Program-made: the position numbers and the translations under genes
Notes under the pieces: model-generated
Database searches by the model: none
Told to the model about the DNA's origin: nothing
Seen by the model: the letters and a program-made list of their open reading frames with translations, nothing else
From: an uncultured Alphaproteobacteria bacterium
Lineage (GTDB): Bacteria > Pseudomonadota > Alphaproteobacteria > Rhodobacterales > Rhodobacteraceae
DNA: 64,000 bases
Direction: 5' to 3'
Assembly (NCBI GenBank): GCA_902533625.1
Contig: CACAMI010000006.1
Location: forward strand, 17,664-81,663
Shown: one piece after another, positions 9,482 to 20,622 of the stretch
Layout: every line of letters starts with the position of its first letter
How positions within the stretch are numbered: the stretch's first letter is position 1

Positions 9482-10774
9482 TTAATAAATGGGAAATCTT
9501 TCGCATAAATCTACAACGCCTTTTTTGACCCTTTCTTCAGTATCTTGGTTGTTGCTCTCACCATTCTCGGCCAGACCTTTTAAAACCTCAATAATAAAAT
9601 TTCCAACCTGTTGAAATTCTTCATTCATAAAGCCTCGTGTAGTTGCTGCCGGGCTTCCCAAACGAATTCCCGAAGTTACTGTGGGTTTTTCCGGATCATT
9701 GGGGATACTATTTTTGTTACATGTGATGTTAGCCCTTCCCAATGATTTTTCTGCATCATTTCCAGTAACTCCCATGGGCCTAAGATCAACAAGTAATACA
9801 TGGGTATCTGTCCCTCCTGTTATTATATTCAGGCCTCCATCAATTAATGTTTCTGACAAAGCTTTGGCGTTCCCTATCACATTTTTTTGGTAAATTTTGA
9901 AGTCTGGATGGAGTGCTTCCTCAAAAGCTATTGCTTTAGCGGCAATTACATGCATCAGAGGTCCACCTTGGAGACCAGGAAATATTGCTGAGTCAAATTT
10001 TTTCGCAAGATCAGCATTATTAGTTAAAATCATGCCTCCACGAGGTCCTCGTAAAGTTTTATGAGTTGTAGTCGTAACAACATCAGCAAATTTTAATGGA
10101 TTGGGGTGCTCTCCTGCAGCAACCAAACCAGCAAAATGAGCCATATCAACATGAAGAATCGCATTTATTTTGTCCGCAATTTTTCTAAAGGCTTCAAAAT
10201 TTATTTGCCTTGGTACTGCCGAGCCTCCTGCAATTATTATTTTTGGCGAATGCTCTAATGCTAGTTTTTCAACTTGTTCATAGTCAATTAAATGAGTATC
10301 TTCTTTTACACCGTAGTGGATTGCATTAAACCACTTTCCAGATTGATTTGGCTTAGCGCCGTGGGTCAAATGTCCTCCACTTGATAGATCCATAGCTAAG
10401 AATGTATCTCCAGGTTTCATTATTGACATAAAGACAGCTTGATTTGCCTGACTTCCTGAATGGGGTTGGACATTTGCAAAGGAGCACGAAAATAATTTTT
10501 TAGCTCTTTCAACGGCAAGTTCTTCAGCGATATCAACATAACTGCAGCCCCCGTAGTATCTTCTACCAGCATAACCCTCAGCATATTTATTTGTCATCAC
10601 TGACCCTTGGACTTCTAAAACGGCTTTCGAAACAATGTTTTCAGAAGCTATTAACTCAATCTCATTTCTTTGCCGGCTCAGCTCTCCTTCGATGGAATTA
10701 AATAGATTTGGATCAGTTTCATAAACGCTATTACTAAAAAAACCGGATTTTACATCTTTCATTTTTCTCTCCAA
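9482..10774 (-). CDS. glyA: Serine hydroxymethyltransferase
   Basis: '[29 protein letters not shown]', '[15 protein letters not shown]' PLP-lysine motif. Confidence 0.97.
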   Translation of the reverse strand: MERKMKDVKSGFFSNSVYETDPNLFNSIEGELSRQRNEIELIASENIVSKAVLEVQGSVMTNKYAEGYAGRRYYGGCSYVDIAEELAVERAKKLFSCSFANVQPHSGSQANQAVFMSIMKPGDTFLAMDLSSGGHLTHGAKPNQSGKWFNAIHYGVKEDTHLIDYEQVEKLALEHSPKIIIAGGSAVPRQINFEAFRKIADKINAILHVDMAHFAGLVAAGEHPNPLKFADVVTTTTHKTLRGPRGGMILTNNADLAKKFDSAIFPGLQGGPLMHVIAAKAIAFEEALHPDFKIYQKNVIGNAKALSETLIDGGLNIITGGTDTHVLLVDLRPMGVTGNDAEKSLGRANITCNKNSIPNDPEKPTVTSGIRLGSPAATTRGFMNEEFQQVGNFIIEVLKGLAENGESNNQDTEERVKKGVVDLCERFPIY

Positions 10775-10917
10775 AATATCTTTAATTATATCTGTTTAAA
10801 CAGGTTTTCTATAAATAAATACTTTTCACTGGTTAACAAGGCTAATAGACTATACATGGTAAATTTTAAAGTAAAATAAAAACATTTGTGTATGTTAAGT
10901 CTTTTTAGGCGGATCCG

Positions 10918-11685
10918 ATGAAAAAACAAAAAATATCATTTTTGTCTTCAGAAAGTAAAAAGAAGGATATTATCAAGCTAAATCACTTGAAGAAAATATA
11001 CGGTGACTTCAGTATTGATGAATGTGACGTTATTGTTGCTCTTGGTGGAGATGGACATATGCTGAATGCTCTTCATATTGCTAAATCTGTTAATAAACCA
11101 GTTTATGGGATGAACCAAGGTACTATAGGTTTTTTGATGAATACATTTTCTAGTGAATTTCTCTTGGAAAGGATTAATAGCTCAGAAGAGACTATAATTC
11201 ACCCATTGCGTATGGAAGCAATTACTGAAGATGGATCTGCCAAAGAAGCGTTGGCGATAAATGAAGTCTCTTTATTGAGATCGGGGCCTCAAGCTGCTAA
11301 GTTAAAGGTTTCCATTGATGATAAGGTAAGGTTAAGTGAACTGATATGTGATGGAGCTCTAGTGTCTACATCTGCAGGATCAACAGCATATAATTATTCA
11401 GCCCATGGACCAATACTACCAATAAATTCTGATGTATTGGCTTTAACAGCTATGTCTGCTTATAGGCCTCGGAGATGGAGAGGTGCTTTACTGGCAAGTG
11501 AAGCAAAGATTTCATTTGAAACAATTAACTATGAAAAACGCCCAGTTTCTGCAATGGCAGATACATTAGAGGTAAAAAATGTCATTACAGTTCATGTTTC
11601 CAGCTACAAAAAAGTATCTTATCATCTGTTATTTGATCCTGGGCATGGATTAGAAGAACGACTGCTTCAGGAACAGTTTTTTTAG
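10918..11685 (+). CDS. nadK: NAD kinase
   Basis: 'VALGGDGHMLNALH' and 'DGALVSTSAGSTAYNYSAHGPILP' NAD-kinase motifs. Confidence 0.93.
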   Translation: MKKQKISFLSSESKKKDIIKLNHLKKIYGDFSIDECDVIVALGGDGHMLNALHIAKSVNKPVYGMNQGTIGFLMNTFSSEFLLERINSSEETIIHPLRMEAITEDGSAKEALAINEVSLLRSGPQAAKLKVSIDDKVRLSELICDGALVSTSAGSTAYNYSAHGPILPINSDVLALTAMSAYRPRRWRGALLASEAKISFETINYEKRPVSAMADTLEVKNVITVHVSSYKKVSYHLLFDPGHGLEERLLQEQFF

Positions 11686-11710
11686 AGTAAATTTGGTTGG
11701 GAAGAAAATT

Positions 11711-12754
11711 ATGAGATCAATCTTAAAAGAGAATGTTTTTTGGGTCTTAATTTGTATGACTTTGGGGGCGTTTTTATTATGGAATATATCTGATATTCTT
11801 GCCCCATTTATTTTAGGAGGAATTCTCGCATACTTGCTTGATCCAATGGCAGATAAAATGGAGTCGTTTGGTGTGCCTCGATTGCTTACCGCTTTAACTG
11901 TAAGCTTATTTGCATTATTTGTTTTGTTGACTGCTGCAATATTAGTTATTCCTATTATTTTTGATCAAATTAATCAGATAATCGGATTTATTCCCTATAT
12001 CACTAATGAAATTTATTTAGTGATGCAAAAGGGTTTTAAGGTACTAAATTTAGGGGAAGTGGAAGATATTGATTTGGTGAATCTAAGTAAGAATTTAAAT
12101 GAAGTTTCACCTATATTTGCTAAATCAATATTTAATTCATCATTTGCAATATTAGATTTTATATTCTTATTAATGGTTACTCCTATTGTCGCTATATACC
12201 TTTTGGTGGATTGGGATAAAATAATTAAGGAAGTAGAAAAGGTTATACCAAGACGTTGGGAGCCCACTATTTCCCAAATTGTTATTGAAATGCATAAAAC
12301 TGTAGCATCATTTCTTAGAGGTCAGTTTAGTGTTTGCATAATTTTAGCTATATTTTACGCCACATCTTTGACTGCCTTGGGTTTAGAATACGGTTTATTA
12401 GTAGGCTTATTTTCGGGGCTAATTTCCTTTATACCCTTAATTGGTGCAATTCTTGGTGGTTTGGTAGCTTTGGTGGTTTCTCTGGCTCAATTTTGGCAAA
12501 CCCCAGAATGGGTTGGTGTAGTTTTAATTATTTTTCTTTTCGGACAAGTTCTGGAAGGCAACCTTTTAACTCCTAGGTTAGTTGGAAAATCTGTTAAGCT
12601 TCACCCTTTATGGATAATTTTCAGTGTTACTTGCTTCGGATCTTTAATGGGTTGGGTTGGTGTAATTTTAGCTGTCCCATCCGCAGCTTGTATAGCTGTT
12701 TTAGTTCGATTCTCTTTAAAGATTTATTTCGAAACTGACTTTTATAAATCTTAA
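11711..12754 (+). CDS. AI-2E/PerM family transporter
   Basis: Multi-TM protein 'PFILGGILAYLLDPMADKM', 'LIGAILGGLVALVV', 'GQVLEGNLLTPRLVGKSVKLHPLWIIFS'. Track start 11693 is a non-ATG codon; ATG at 11711 is more likely. Confidence 0.88.
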   Translation: MRSILKENVFWVLICMTLGAFLLWNISDILAPFILGGILAYLLDPMADKMESFGVPRLLTALTVSLFALFVLLTAAILVIPIIFDQINQIIGFIPYITNEIYLVMQKGFKVLNLGEVEDIDLVNLSKNLNEVSPIFAKSIFNSSFAILDFIFLLMVTPIVAIYLLVDWDKIIKEVEKVIPRRWEPTISQIVIEMHKTVASFLRGQFSVCIILAIFYATSLTALGLEYGLLVGLFSGLISFIPLIGAILGGLVALVVSLAQFWQTPEWVGVVLIIFLFGQVLEGNLLTPRLVGKSVKLHPLWIIFSVTCFGSLMGWVGVILAVPSAACIAVLVRFSLKIYFETDFYKS

Positions 12755-12772
12755 TCAATTTAAGGATCTAAA

Positions 12773-13465
12773 TTGAATTCTGAACAATTAGTTTTTAATC
12801 TTGGCGAGAAGAAAATGATGGGCAGGGATCAGTTTTTTAGATCCCAGTCGAATGAACTAGCACTTAGCATTATAGAAAATTATCCGAAGTGGCCTAAAAA
12901 CAGGTTAGTTTTAGTGGGGCCAAAGGGATGTGGCAAAACTCATATATCATCAATATTTTCGAACGAACTGGATGGGGTTATGTGTTCTGCTGTGGATTTT
13001 AAACTACAAAAAATACAGAATTTAAATAATAATGTAACAGTAATTCTTGAGGATTTAGATCAGTTAGAAAATTTGGATGATGAAGCGGCTAGAATTGTTG
13101 AGGAAGAAATTTTCCACTTACTAGTGAAATTTGAAAATAATAATTTTAGAATATTAGTTACTGGATGCAATAGCCCTTCTCTCTGGCGAATAAATTTACC
13201 AGATTTAAGCTCACGTTTGAAGACATTTCCTGTAGCAAGGATTGATAATCCGGATGACAAACTTTTCTTGAACCTCATTTTAAAATTTTTTTCTGAAAAG
13301 CAACTAAATGCTAGTTCGTCTGTGATAAATTTTATCGCCCCACGTATAGAGCGAACCTATTTATCAGCCAGGAACTTTGTTGAAGAAGTTGATGCTAAGG
13401 CATTAAAAGATAAGCGTGAACTTACTTTGGCTTTGGTTAAAAGTGTGCTAGGAGAATCTGATTAA
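12773..13465 (+). CDS. DnaA-ATPase-domain protein, HdaA-like regulator of replication initiation
   Basis: P-loop 'LVGPKGCGKTHISSIF', DnaA/Hda-like 'FRILVTGCNSPSLWRINLPDLSSRLKTFPVARI', no C-terminal DnaA DNA-binding domain; upstream of ppk as in other alphaproteobacteria. Confidence 0.8.
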   Translation: MNSEQLVFNLGEKKMMGRDQFFRSQSNELALSIIENYPKWPKNRLVLVGPKGCGKTHISSIFSNELDGVMCSAVDFKLQKIQNLNNNVTVILEDLDQLENLDDEAARIVEEEIFHLLVKFENNNFRILVTGCNSPSLWRINLPDLSSRLKTFPVARIDNPDDKLFLNLILKFFSEKQLNASSSVINFIAPRIERTYLSARNFVEEVDAKALKDKRELTLALVKSVLGESD

Positions 13466-13512
13466 TTGTAAGCAAAAAATTTTAGTGTCTTTAGATAATT
13501 TTAATAAGCGAT

Positions 13513-15696
13513 TTGAGAATGGATAGTATTGCGGACTTTTTGACAAAAAACTATTCTGTATCTCCTTCAAATACAAGGATCTCCTTAAAATCTAAGAACA
13601 GATTCTTTAATCGAGAATTGTCCTGGATATCATTTAACTGGAGAGTATTACAGGAGGCAGAAAATGAAAATGTACCCTTAATGGAGAGGGTAAAATTTTT
13701 ATCCATTTCAGCAAGTAATTTAGATGAATTTTATACTGTTAGAGTTGCTGGAATAAAGGAAATGGTTAGGAAGAGAATAAAAATTCAAAGTGATGATGGC
13801 CTTTCGCCCCTAGAGCAATTAAGAGAAATTAATTACCAGGCTAAGGAGTTAATTAGTCATCAGCAGGTAGTTTGGAAGAGTTTGGTAGCTGAGCTTAGAA
13901 AGGAAGGAATAGGTTTTTTAGCCATAGATGAGCTCACTAAGAAAGACGTTAGATTCTTGGAAGAGAAATTCTTGAAAGATATTTTTCCTGTTTTGTCACC
14001 AATGGCAATAGATCCGGCACATCCTTTTCCATTTATTGCTTCAGGTGGTTTCGCTCTTGCACTTTCGCTTAAAGGCGAAAATTCTGATGAGCGCTTAGAT
14101 ATTATATTGCCCGTTCCTGCCCAGATAGATAGGTTTCATAGGTTGGAAGAGAATAAAGTTGATAGGTATAGATTTATTCTTATGGAAGACATACTTAGCT
14201 TATTCATAAAAAATATTTTTCCTGGGTATAAATTAAGCGGTAAATTTAGCTTTAGACTATTAAGAGATAGCGATCTAGAAGTAGAAGAAGAAGCTGAGGA
14301 TCTTGTAAGGGAATTTGAAACAGCACTAAAGCGGCGACGTAGAGGTGAAGTGATTAGAATGAAGGTATCTTCAGAATTTCCTGTGGAGCTCCTTGAGTTG
14401 GTTTCTTCATCTATTGGTGTTTCCAAGCACGAGATAGTAACGGTGGATGGCTTGGTTGGAATGACGGATTTACATGATCTGCAAATTTCAGAACGTTCAG
14501 ATTTAATTTGGCCAGAGTTTAAGCCTAGGCTGCCGGAAAGAGTTGAAGATTATGACGGTGACATTTTTTCAGCAATTAAGAAAAAAGACATGCTATTGCA
14601 TCACCCATACGAGACCTTTGAAACCGTAATTAACTTCATAGAGCAAGCAGCATCTGATCCAAATGTTTTGGCAATAAAACAAACACTTTACCGAACAAGC
14701 TGGGATAGTCCTGTAGTGAAGGCTCTTTGCGAAGCTGCAGAAAATGGAAAATATGTTACCGCATTGGTAGAATTGAAGGCAAGATTTGATGAGGCTACGA
14801 ATATTCGACAATCTAGGGCGCTGGAGAGGGCAGGAGCTCAAGTAGTTTACGGTTTTATTGATTGGAAAACGCATGCAAAAGTTTCTACTGTTGTTAGGAG
14901 AGAAGGTCAAAATTTAGTCACTTACACGCACATTGGGACCGGAAATTACCACCCTGTAAATGCAAAGATTTATACTGACTTAAGTTTATTTACATGTGAT
15001 GAAGCGTTAGGTAGTGATGCCAATAAAGTATTTAATTATGTATCTGGTTATGCTCCACCTTTAGAGTTAGAAAATTTGAGAGTCTCTCCGCTAAACTTAA
15101 AATCAACCTTAATTGAAAATATAAGAAATGAAATCAAGCATAAGAGGGCTGGTAAACCTGGGGTTATATGGGCAAAACTAAACTCTCTAATCGAACCAGA
15201 TATCATTGATTGCCTTTATGAGGCTAGTAATGCAGGAGTGCAAATAAACCTAATAGTTAGAGGAATTTGTGGATTGAGACCTGGTATCAAAGATTTATCT
15301 GAGAACATAAGAATTAAATCGATAATTGGAAGATTCTTAGAGCATTCTAGGATTGCTTGTTTTGGAAATGGCTACGGTCTTCCTTCTAAAGAAGCAAAGG
15401 TTTATATTTCTTCTGCTGATTGGATGAGCAGAAACCTTACCAGAAGAGTAGAAACATTAGTTGAAATTAAGAATAAAACTGTGCATGCACAGATTGTGGA
15501 TCAAATTATGGCAGCTAATTTAGCAGATACTGAACAAAGTTGGGTTTTAGATTCTGAAGGTATCTATCACCGCGGTACCTCTCCAGATACCAAGGATAAA
15601 TTTAACTGTCATGAATTTTTTATGAAAAATCCATCAATGTCTGGTCGAGGTAAAACAGGTGGAAATGATGTGCCTAAATTAAAAAATCTAATTTAA
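13513..15696 (+). CDS. ppk: Polyphosphate kinase 1
   Basis: 727 aa; 'FFNRELSWISFNWRVLQEAE', 'SNLDEFYTVRVAGI', 'DPNVLAIKQTLYRTS', 'HAKVSTVVRRE', 'THIGTGNYHPVNAKIYTDLSLFT'. Confidence 0.97.
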   Translation: MRMDSIADFLTKNYSVSPSNTRISLKSKNRFFNRELSWISFNWRVLQEAENENVPLMERVKFLSISASNLDEFYTVRVAGIKEMVRKRIKIQSDDGLSPLEQLREINYQAKELISHQQVVWKSLVAELRKEGIGFLAIDELTKKDVRFLEEKFLKDIFPVLSPMAIDPAHPFPFIASGGFALALSLKGENSDERLDIILPVPAQIDRFHRLEENKVDRYRFILMEDILSLFIKNIFPGYKLSGKFSFRLLRDSDLEVEEEAEDLVREFETALKRRRRGEVIRMKVSSEFPVELLELVSSSIGVSKHEIVTVDGLVGMTDLHDLQISERSDLIWPEFKPRLPERVEDYDGDIFSAIKKKDMLLHHPYETFETVINFIEQAASDPNVLAIKQTLYRTSWDSPVVKALCEAAENGKYVTALVELKARFDEATNIRQSRALERAGAQVVYGFIDWKTHAKVSTVVRREGQNLVTYTHIGTGNYHPVNAKIYTDLSLFTCDEALGSDANKVFNYVSGYAPPLELENLRVSPLNLKSTLIENIRNEIKHKRAGKPGVIWAKLNSLIEPDIIDCLYEASNAGVQINLIVRGICGLRPGIKDLSENIRIKSIIGRFLEHSRIACFGNGYGLPSKEAKVYISSADWMSRNLTRRVETLVEIKNKTVHAQIVDQIMAANLADTEQSWVLDSEGIYHRGTSPDTKDKFNCHEFFMKNPSMSGRGKTGGNDVPKLKNLI

Positions 15697-15717
15697 TAAA
15701 ATCCTAATTATCTAAAA

Positions 15718-17214
15718 ATGCTGATATCAAACCAAAAGTTTAGCCGAACAGAAACATTTAAAACAGCAATAATTGATATTGGCTCAAATTCTGTAAGGAT
15801 AGTCATTTTAAAAGGTCTCAAGCGATCTCCAGAATATTTTTATAACGAAAAAGTTATATGCAAGTTGGGGTTTGGAGTGAAGGCAAAGGGATTTCTGAAC
15901 CCAGAAGGAATTTCGCTAGCTTTTAAGACACTTGCAAGATTTTCCTTACTCATATCAAAAATGAAAGTTGATATGACTATTGGTGTTGCGACGGCAGCTG
16001 TCAGAGAGGCTAAAGATGGTCAAGAATTTTTGGGAAAAGTGAGTAAGGAAACAGGAATTCCATTTAGAGTTTTGTCAGGTCTGCAAGAAGCAAAATATTC
16101 TGCTAAGGGTGTTTTGTTTGGTTGGCCAAAAGCTAATGGACTTGTTTGTGATATTGGGGGACTTTCTGTGGAGTTTTGTGAAGTATTAAAAGGAGAAATC
16201 CTTAGTGCTCAATCTGTTAATCTTGGTCCATTAGCCTTTGCAAACGAAAAAGAAATGGAAGGGCAGAAAAGATCATTTAAGCACAGTTTTAAAAACATAA
16301 ACAGTAAACTGACCAGAAAAAATAAGAGCGTGTTTTTAGTAGGAGGTGCCTGGAGAGCTCTAGCTAAGGTGGATATGGAGTTGAAAGGCTATCCATTAAA
16401 AATTCTTCATGAATACCGAATGCGATCTAAAGAGATGGAGGAGACTGCATCTTGGTGTCTTTCCCAATCTGAAGTTGAAATCATCAAGAGGACAGGATTA
16501 TCTAAAGCTAGAGTGTCTTCTATCAAACATGCTTGCCGAGTAATACTAGATTTAATCATAATTTTAAAGCCAGATAAATTTTTTGTTTCTTCATATGGTT
16601 TAAGGGAAGGGCTATTTTTTGAAAAATTGGACAAATGTGTGAAGGTTCAAGACCCTTTAATCGAAGTCTCTTTAGATTATGAAAAAAGCTCAGCGCGGTT
16701 CCCTGGTTTTGGAGTAGAACTCTATGATTGGGTATTACCAATTTTTTCAAAATTAACCAAGCTGGAGCAGAAGGTAATTCTATCTGCTTGCTTATTGCAT
16801 GATACTATTTGGTTTGCTCACCCAGATTACAGATCGGAATTATGTGTGGAAACTATAACGCGAGCAAATATGGTAGGAATTGATCATAGTGGGCGACTTT
16901 TTTTAGGGCTAGCCTTAGCTTTTCGTTATAAGGGCGGAACTCAAATTTCTGAACTTCCGACTTTTAGAATTTTACGTAAGAGAGATAAGGAAAAAGCAAT
17001 TATACTTGGCAAGGCAATGCGATTAGGCGCTTTACTTTCTGGATCTGCTCTAGGCGGCTTAACAAAAGCCAAGCTTAGTGTCTCTTCTAAGGAACTTGTT
17101 TTAATGATTGATGAAGATGCTAAGGCATTGGCAGGTGGGATAGTGAAAAAAAGACTAGTGTCTTTAGGGGATGCATTGAATTTAAAGGCAAAACTAGTTA
17201 TTGAGAATGTGTGA
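15718..17214 (+). CDS. ppx: Exopolyphosphatase / Ppx-GppA phosphatase
   Basis: 'AIIDIGSNSVRIVILKG', 'GVATAAVREAKDG', 'VCDIGGLSVEF'; directly downstream of ppk. Confidence 0.92.
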   Translation: MLISNQKFSRTETFKTAIIDIGSNSVRIVILKGLKRSPEYFYNEKVICKLGFGVKAKGFLNPEGISLAFKTLARFSLLISKMKVDMTIGVATAAVREAKDGQEFLGKVSKETGIPFRVLSGLQEAKYSAKGVLFGWPKANGLVCDIGGLSVEFCEVLKGEILSAQSVNLGPLAFANEKEMEGQKRSFKHSFKNINSKLTRKNKSVFLVGGAWRALAKVDMELKGYPLKILHEYRMRSKEMEETASWCLSQSEVEIIKRTGLSKARVSSIKHACRVILDLIIILKPDKFFVSSYGLREGLFFEKLDKCVKVQDPLIEVSLDYEKSSARFPGFGVELYDWVLPIFSKLTKLEQKVILSACLLHDTIWFAHPDYRSELCVETITRANMVGIDHSGRLFLGLALAFRYKGGTQISELPTFRILRKRDKEKAIILGKAMRLGALLSGSALGGLTKAKLSVSSKELVLMIDEDAKALAGGIVKKRLVSLGDALNLKAKLVIENV

Positions 17215-17257
17215 CTGACAACTTTTTAGTAAGATATTATATCACATTGGGGGTGGA

Positions 17258-18586
17258 ATGCGGCTAACAAAATATTTTTTACCTGTAGCGAAAGAAGTAC
17301 CGGCGGAAGCAAAAATTGCAAGCCATCGTTTAATGCTTCGAGCAGGAATGATTAAGCAAGCTTCGGCTGGCATATATTCATGGTTGCCACTAGGGTTTAG
17401 AGTCTTAAAGAAAATTGAAACGATTGTAGAAGAGGAACAGGTTAAGGCCGGCCATATTCCAATGCTAATGCCTACCATACAGCCAGCTGAACTATGGAAA
17501 GAAAGTGGTAGGTATGAAGATTATGGGAAAGAAATGCTCAGAATTAGAGACAGGCAGGAACGGGATTTACTATATGGGCCAACTAATGAAGAACAAATAA
17601 CAGACATTTTTAGAGCACATATTTCTTCATATAAGGAACTACCTAAGACACTATTCCATATTCAATGGAAATTTAGAGATGAGATGCGACCGAGATTTGG
17701 AATTATGCGGGGTAGAGAGTTTTACATGAAAGATGGTTACTCGTTTGACATTGATAAGGATAGTGCAATTCACTCCTATAATAGACATTTGGTTAGTTAT
17801 CTTAAGACGTATGAAAGATTAGGGTTAAAGGCAATTCCAATGAGAGCGGACACCGGCCCGATAGGGGGAGATTATAGTCATGAATTTCTTGTTTTGGCTG
17901 AAACAGGCGAAAGCAATGTATTTTATGACCGGACGGTTGCTGAGTTGTCATTGGGCGCAGAAGATATTAACTATGAAGATCCAGAGAGCATACAGGGAAT
18001 TGTCAATCAATTTACCAAATATTATGCCCGTACCGAGGAGACACATGACAAGAAAATGTTTGAGGACCTAAATGTTGATTTGAGACAGGCTGGTAAAGGA
18101 ATAGAAGTTGGACAAATTTTTTACTTTGGTACTAAATATTCTAAAACTATGAATGCTAGAGTTAATTTGCCTGATGGTTCTAAAGTGCCTGTTGAGATGG
18201 GAAGCCATGGTATAGGTGTGTCTAGGCTGGTGGGAGCAATAATAGAAGCAAACCATGATGAGAAGGGAATAGTATGGCCTTTATCGGTAGCTCCCTTTAA
18301 GATAGGAATAGTGAACGTGAAGCAATCTGACAAAGAAACAAGTGATTTTTGTGAAAAGCTTTATACAGCTATAAACAATATGGGCTTAGAAGTCCTGTAT
18401 GACGATAGGGAAGAAAGGGCGGGTATAAAGTTCAATACTATGGATCTAATCGGTGTTCCATGGCGCATAACAGTCGGACCTAGAGGTGTAGAGGTTGGTA
18501 AGGTTGAGCTAACTAGCCGAAAATCTAGTGAGAGTGTAGAGTACAGTTTGGAACAAGTATTAAATAGGTTGCAGTCTCTGGACTAA
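17258..18586 (+). CDS. proS: Prolyl-tRNA synthetase (short bacterial form lacking the INS editing domain)
   Basis: 442 aa; class II aaRS motifs '[19 protein letters not shown]', '[31 protein letters not shown]', '[16 protein letters not shown]'. Confidence 0.95.
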   Translation: MRLTKYFLPVAKEVPAEAKIASHRLMLRAGMIKQASAGIYSWLPLGFRVLKKIETIVEEEQVKAGHIPMLMPTIQPAELWKESGRYEDYGKEMLRIRDRQERDLLYGPTNEEQITDIFRAHISSYKELPKTLFHIQWKFRDEMRPRFGIMRGREFYMKDGYSFDIDKDSAIHSYNRHLVSYLKTYERLGLKAIPMRADTGPIGGDYSHEFLVLAETGESNVFYDRTVAELSLGAEDINYEDPESIQGIVNQFTKYYARTEETHDKKMFEDLNVDLRQAGKGIEVGQIFYFGTKYSKTMNARVNLPDGSKVPVEMGSHGIGVSRLVGAIIEANHDEKGIVWPLSVAPFKIGIVNVKQSDKETSDFCEKLYTAINNMGLEVLYDDREERAGIKFNTMDLIGVPWRITVGPRGVEVGKVELTSRKSSESVEYSLEQVLNRLQSLD

Positions 18587-18609
18587 TAGCACGATTTTGG
18601 GGGTAAAAT

Positions 18610-19920
18610 TTGGGAAAAGGTTCTGTTAAACGAGCAGGATTGTTTGCTTTAAATTATGAGCTAAGAATTGCATTTAGATATCTTTTTGCAAAAAGAAGTG
18701 AGGGCGGCTTATCTGCAGTTGCTTGGTATTCACTTATTGGAGTAACATTAAGTGTTGCTACCCTGATAGTAATACAAGCTGTGATGATTGGCTTTCGAGT
18801 AGAGTTTGTTTCAAAAATCTTGGGAGCAAACTCACATTTAAGTGTTTATTCTGATTCTTTTATAAAAGAAAAAAGACAAGGGCTTAATAAAGAGCTCCAA
18901 GAAATTATTTCTGAAAAACTTAAGCAGGTTGATTCTGTAATAAATACAATGCCAATAATTATGGAAACAGTTATGGCGTCCAGTACCTCAGGAAACGCTG
19001 GAGTACAAGTATTTGGAATCCAAGAAGAGGATCTTCTTAAGCTGCCCCTCCTGATCAATCCAGAAAACACTCAAGGGGACATAAAAAAATTTAGTGACGG
19101 GATTGCTATTGGATCTTCTTTAGCACGGCAGTTGGGCGTTAAAGTGGAATCAAACATAAGATTAGTTTCTCCTTCTGGTGCAAAAACAGTATTTGGGGTT
19201 ACTCCAAGGGCAATGGATTTTAAAGTTTCCTACATCTTTACTGTTGGAAGATACGATATTGATAGCACAAGAATTTATATGCCCATGAGTGAAGCAAAAT
19301 TTTTTTTTAATAGAAATAATTCTGTGGACAGGATTGATGTTTTGGTAGATCAACCAAATACAATTGAATCAATTTCCGACGAAATAAATCTGAATTTAAT
19401 GGAGATTAAAGGGAATAAGTTTGTTGTTTGGGATTGGAAACAAGCATCAAATTCTTTCTTATCTGCTTTAGATATTGAAAGAAAAGCAATGTTTGTAATC
19501 TGGTCTCTAGTTGTTCTTATTGCGGCGTTGAACATAATTTCCGGTCTTGTAATGATGGTAAAGAATAAGACGCAGGATATTGCAATACTTAGGACAATTG
19601 GGTTTTCTAGATCTTCTATAATGCGTATTTTTTTTATTGCAGGTTCCTTAATCGGTATCATTGGAACTATATTAGGAGTCATTTTAGGTTGCCTTTTTTC
19701 TTCATATTTGCATGAAATTCAAAATCTAGTTGAATTTATTTTTGGTGGAACTGTTTGGGATCCACAGGTGCGATATTTAACAAAAATTCCTGTGAAATTA
19801 CGCATAAATGATATCCTTTCAGCTACTTCTATAGCTCTGGTAATATCTCTATTAATTACTATCTTGCCGTCATATCGCGCGGCAAGCTTAAATCCAATTG
19901 AAGGTTTGAGGCATGGCTAG
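18610..19920 (+). CDS. lolC: Lipoprotein-releasing ABC transporter permease (LolC/LolE)
   Basis: FtsX/MacB-like permease: 'ALNYELRIAFRYLFAKRSEGGLSAVAWYSLIGVTLSVATLIVIQAVMIGFR'; overlaps lolD. Confidence 0.92.
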   Translation: MGKGSVKRAGLFALNYELRIAFRYLFAKRSEGGLSAVAWYSLIGVTLSVATLIVIQAVMIGFRVEFVSKILGANSHLSVYSDSFIKEKRQGLNKELQEIISEKLKQVDSVINTMPIIMETVMASSTSGNAGVQVFGIQEEDLLKLPLLINPENTQGDIKKFSDGIAIGSSLARQLGVKVESNIRLVSPSGAKTVFGVTPRAMDFKVSYIFTVGRYDIDSTRIYMPMSEAKFFFNRNNSVDRIDVLVDQPNTIESISDEINLNLMEIKGNKFVVWDWKQASNSFLSALDIERKAMFVIWSLVVLIAALNIISGLVMMVKNKTQDIAILRTIGFSRSSIMRIFFIAGSLIGIIGTILGVILGCLFSSYLHEIQNLVEFIFGGTVWDPQVRYLTKIPVKLRINDILSATSIALVISLLITILPSYRAASLNPIEGLRHG

Positions 19921-20620
19921 ATCTGTTTTAAAATTTAAGAATATATTGAAGTTCTACAATCAAAATTTACCAAACCAGGTAGATGTTCTTAAGGGAGTGG
20001 ATTTTTCCCTTAATGCTGGAGAGATGGTTGGCTTGATCGCTCCATCCGGCAGTGGGAAAACTACTATGCTTAATATAGCAGGTTTGCTAGATAGCCCTTC
20101 CTCTGGTACAATAGAGATTAATGGCAGTAAGGTTTTCCATATGGCAGATGGAGCCAAAAGGCAAATTAAACTTTCAGACAAATTAGCTACTAATTTAAGA
20201 AGGGACCTTATAGGTTTTGTTTACCAGTTCCATCACTTACTTCCTGAGTTTACAGCTTTAGAAAATGTTGAATTGCCCAAACTACTTGTCGGGAAGTCAT
20301 CCAGGCGAGCTAAAACTGAAGCTGAAGAATTATTGCATTCTGTTGGCTTAGAAAATCGGTTACTTCACAAACCAAGTCAACTTTCGGGCGGTGAACAACA
20401 AAGAGTAGCTATATGCAGGGCTCTAGCAAATAATCCAAAAATCCTTCTAGCAGATGAACCTACTGGTAATTTAGATTCGGATACATCTAAGGAAGTCTTT
20501 AGTATATTAACTGAGACCGTAAAAAGAAATGGGATGGCAGCTATTATAGCAACGCATAATACAGAATTTGCCTCAAAATTAGATAGAATTATTAGGATCG
20601 AATCGGGTAAGTTGGTTTAG
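19913..20620 (+). CDS. lolD: Lipoprotein-releasing ABC transporter ATP-binding protein LolD
   Basis: Walker A '[11 protein letters not shown]', signature '[15 protein letters not shown]', Walker B '[12 protein letters not shown]'. Confidence 0.95.
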   Translation: MARSVLKFKNILKFYNQNLPNQVDVLKGVDFSLNAGEMVGLIAPSGSGKTTMLNIAGLLDSPSSGTIEINGSKVFHMADGAKRQIKLSDKLATNLRRDLIGFVYQFHHLLPEFTALENVELPKLLVGKSSRRAKTEAEELLHSVGLENRLLHKPSQLSGGEQQRVAICRALANNPKILLADEPTGNLDSDTSKEVFSILTETVKRNGMAAIIATHNTEFASKLDRIIRIESGKLV

Positions 20621-20622
20621 CT

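Noticed and set aside
12334-12576. Internal 80-aa ORF in the PerM-like gene
   Set aside because: Out-of-frame reading of a hydrophobic coding region; Trp/Phe/Ser-rich artefact.
19350-19682. 110-aa minus-strand ORF in lolC
   Set aside because: Antisense of TM-coding sequence; no recognisable product.
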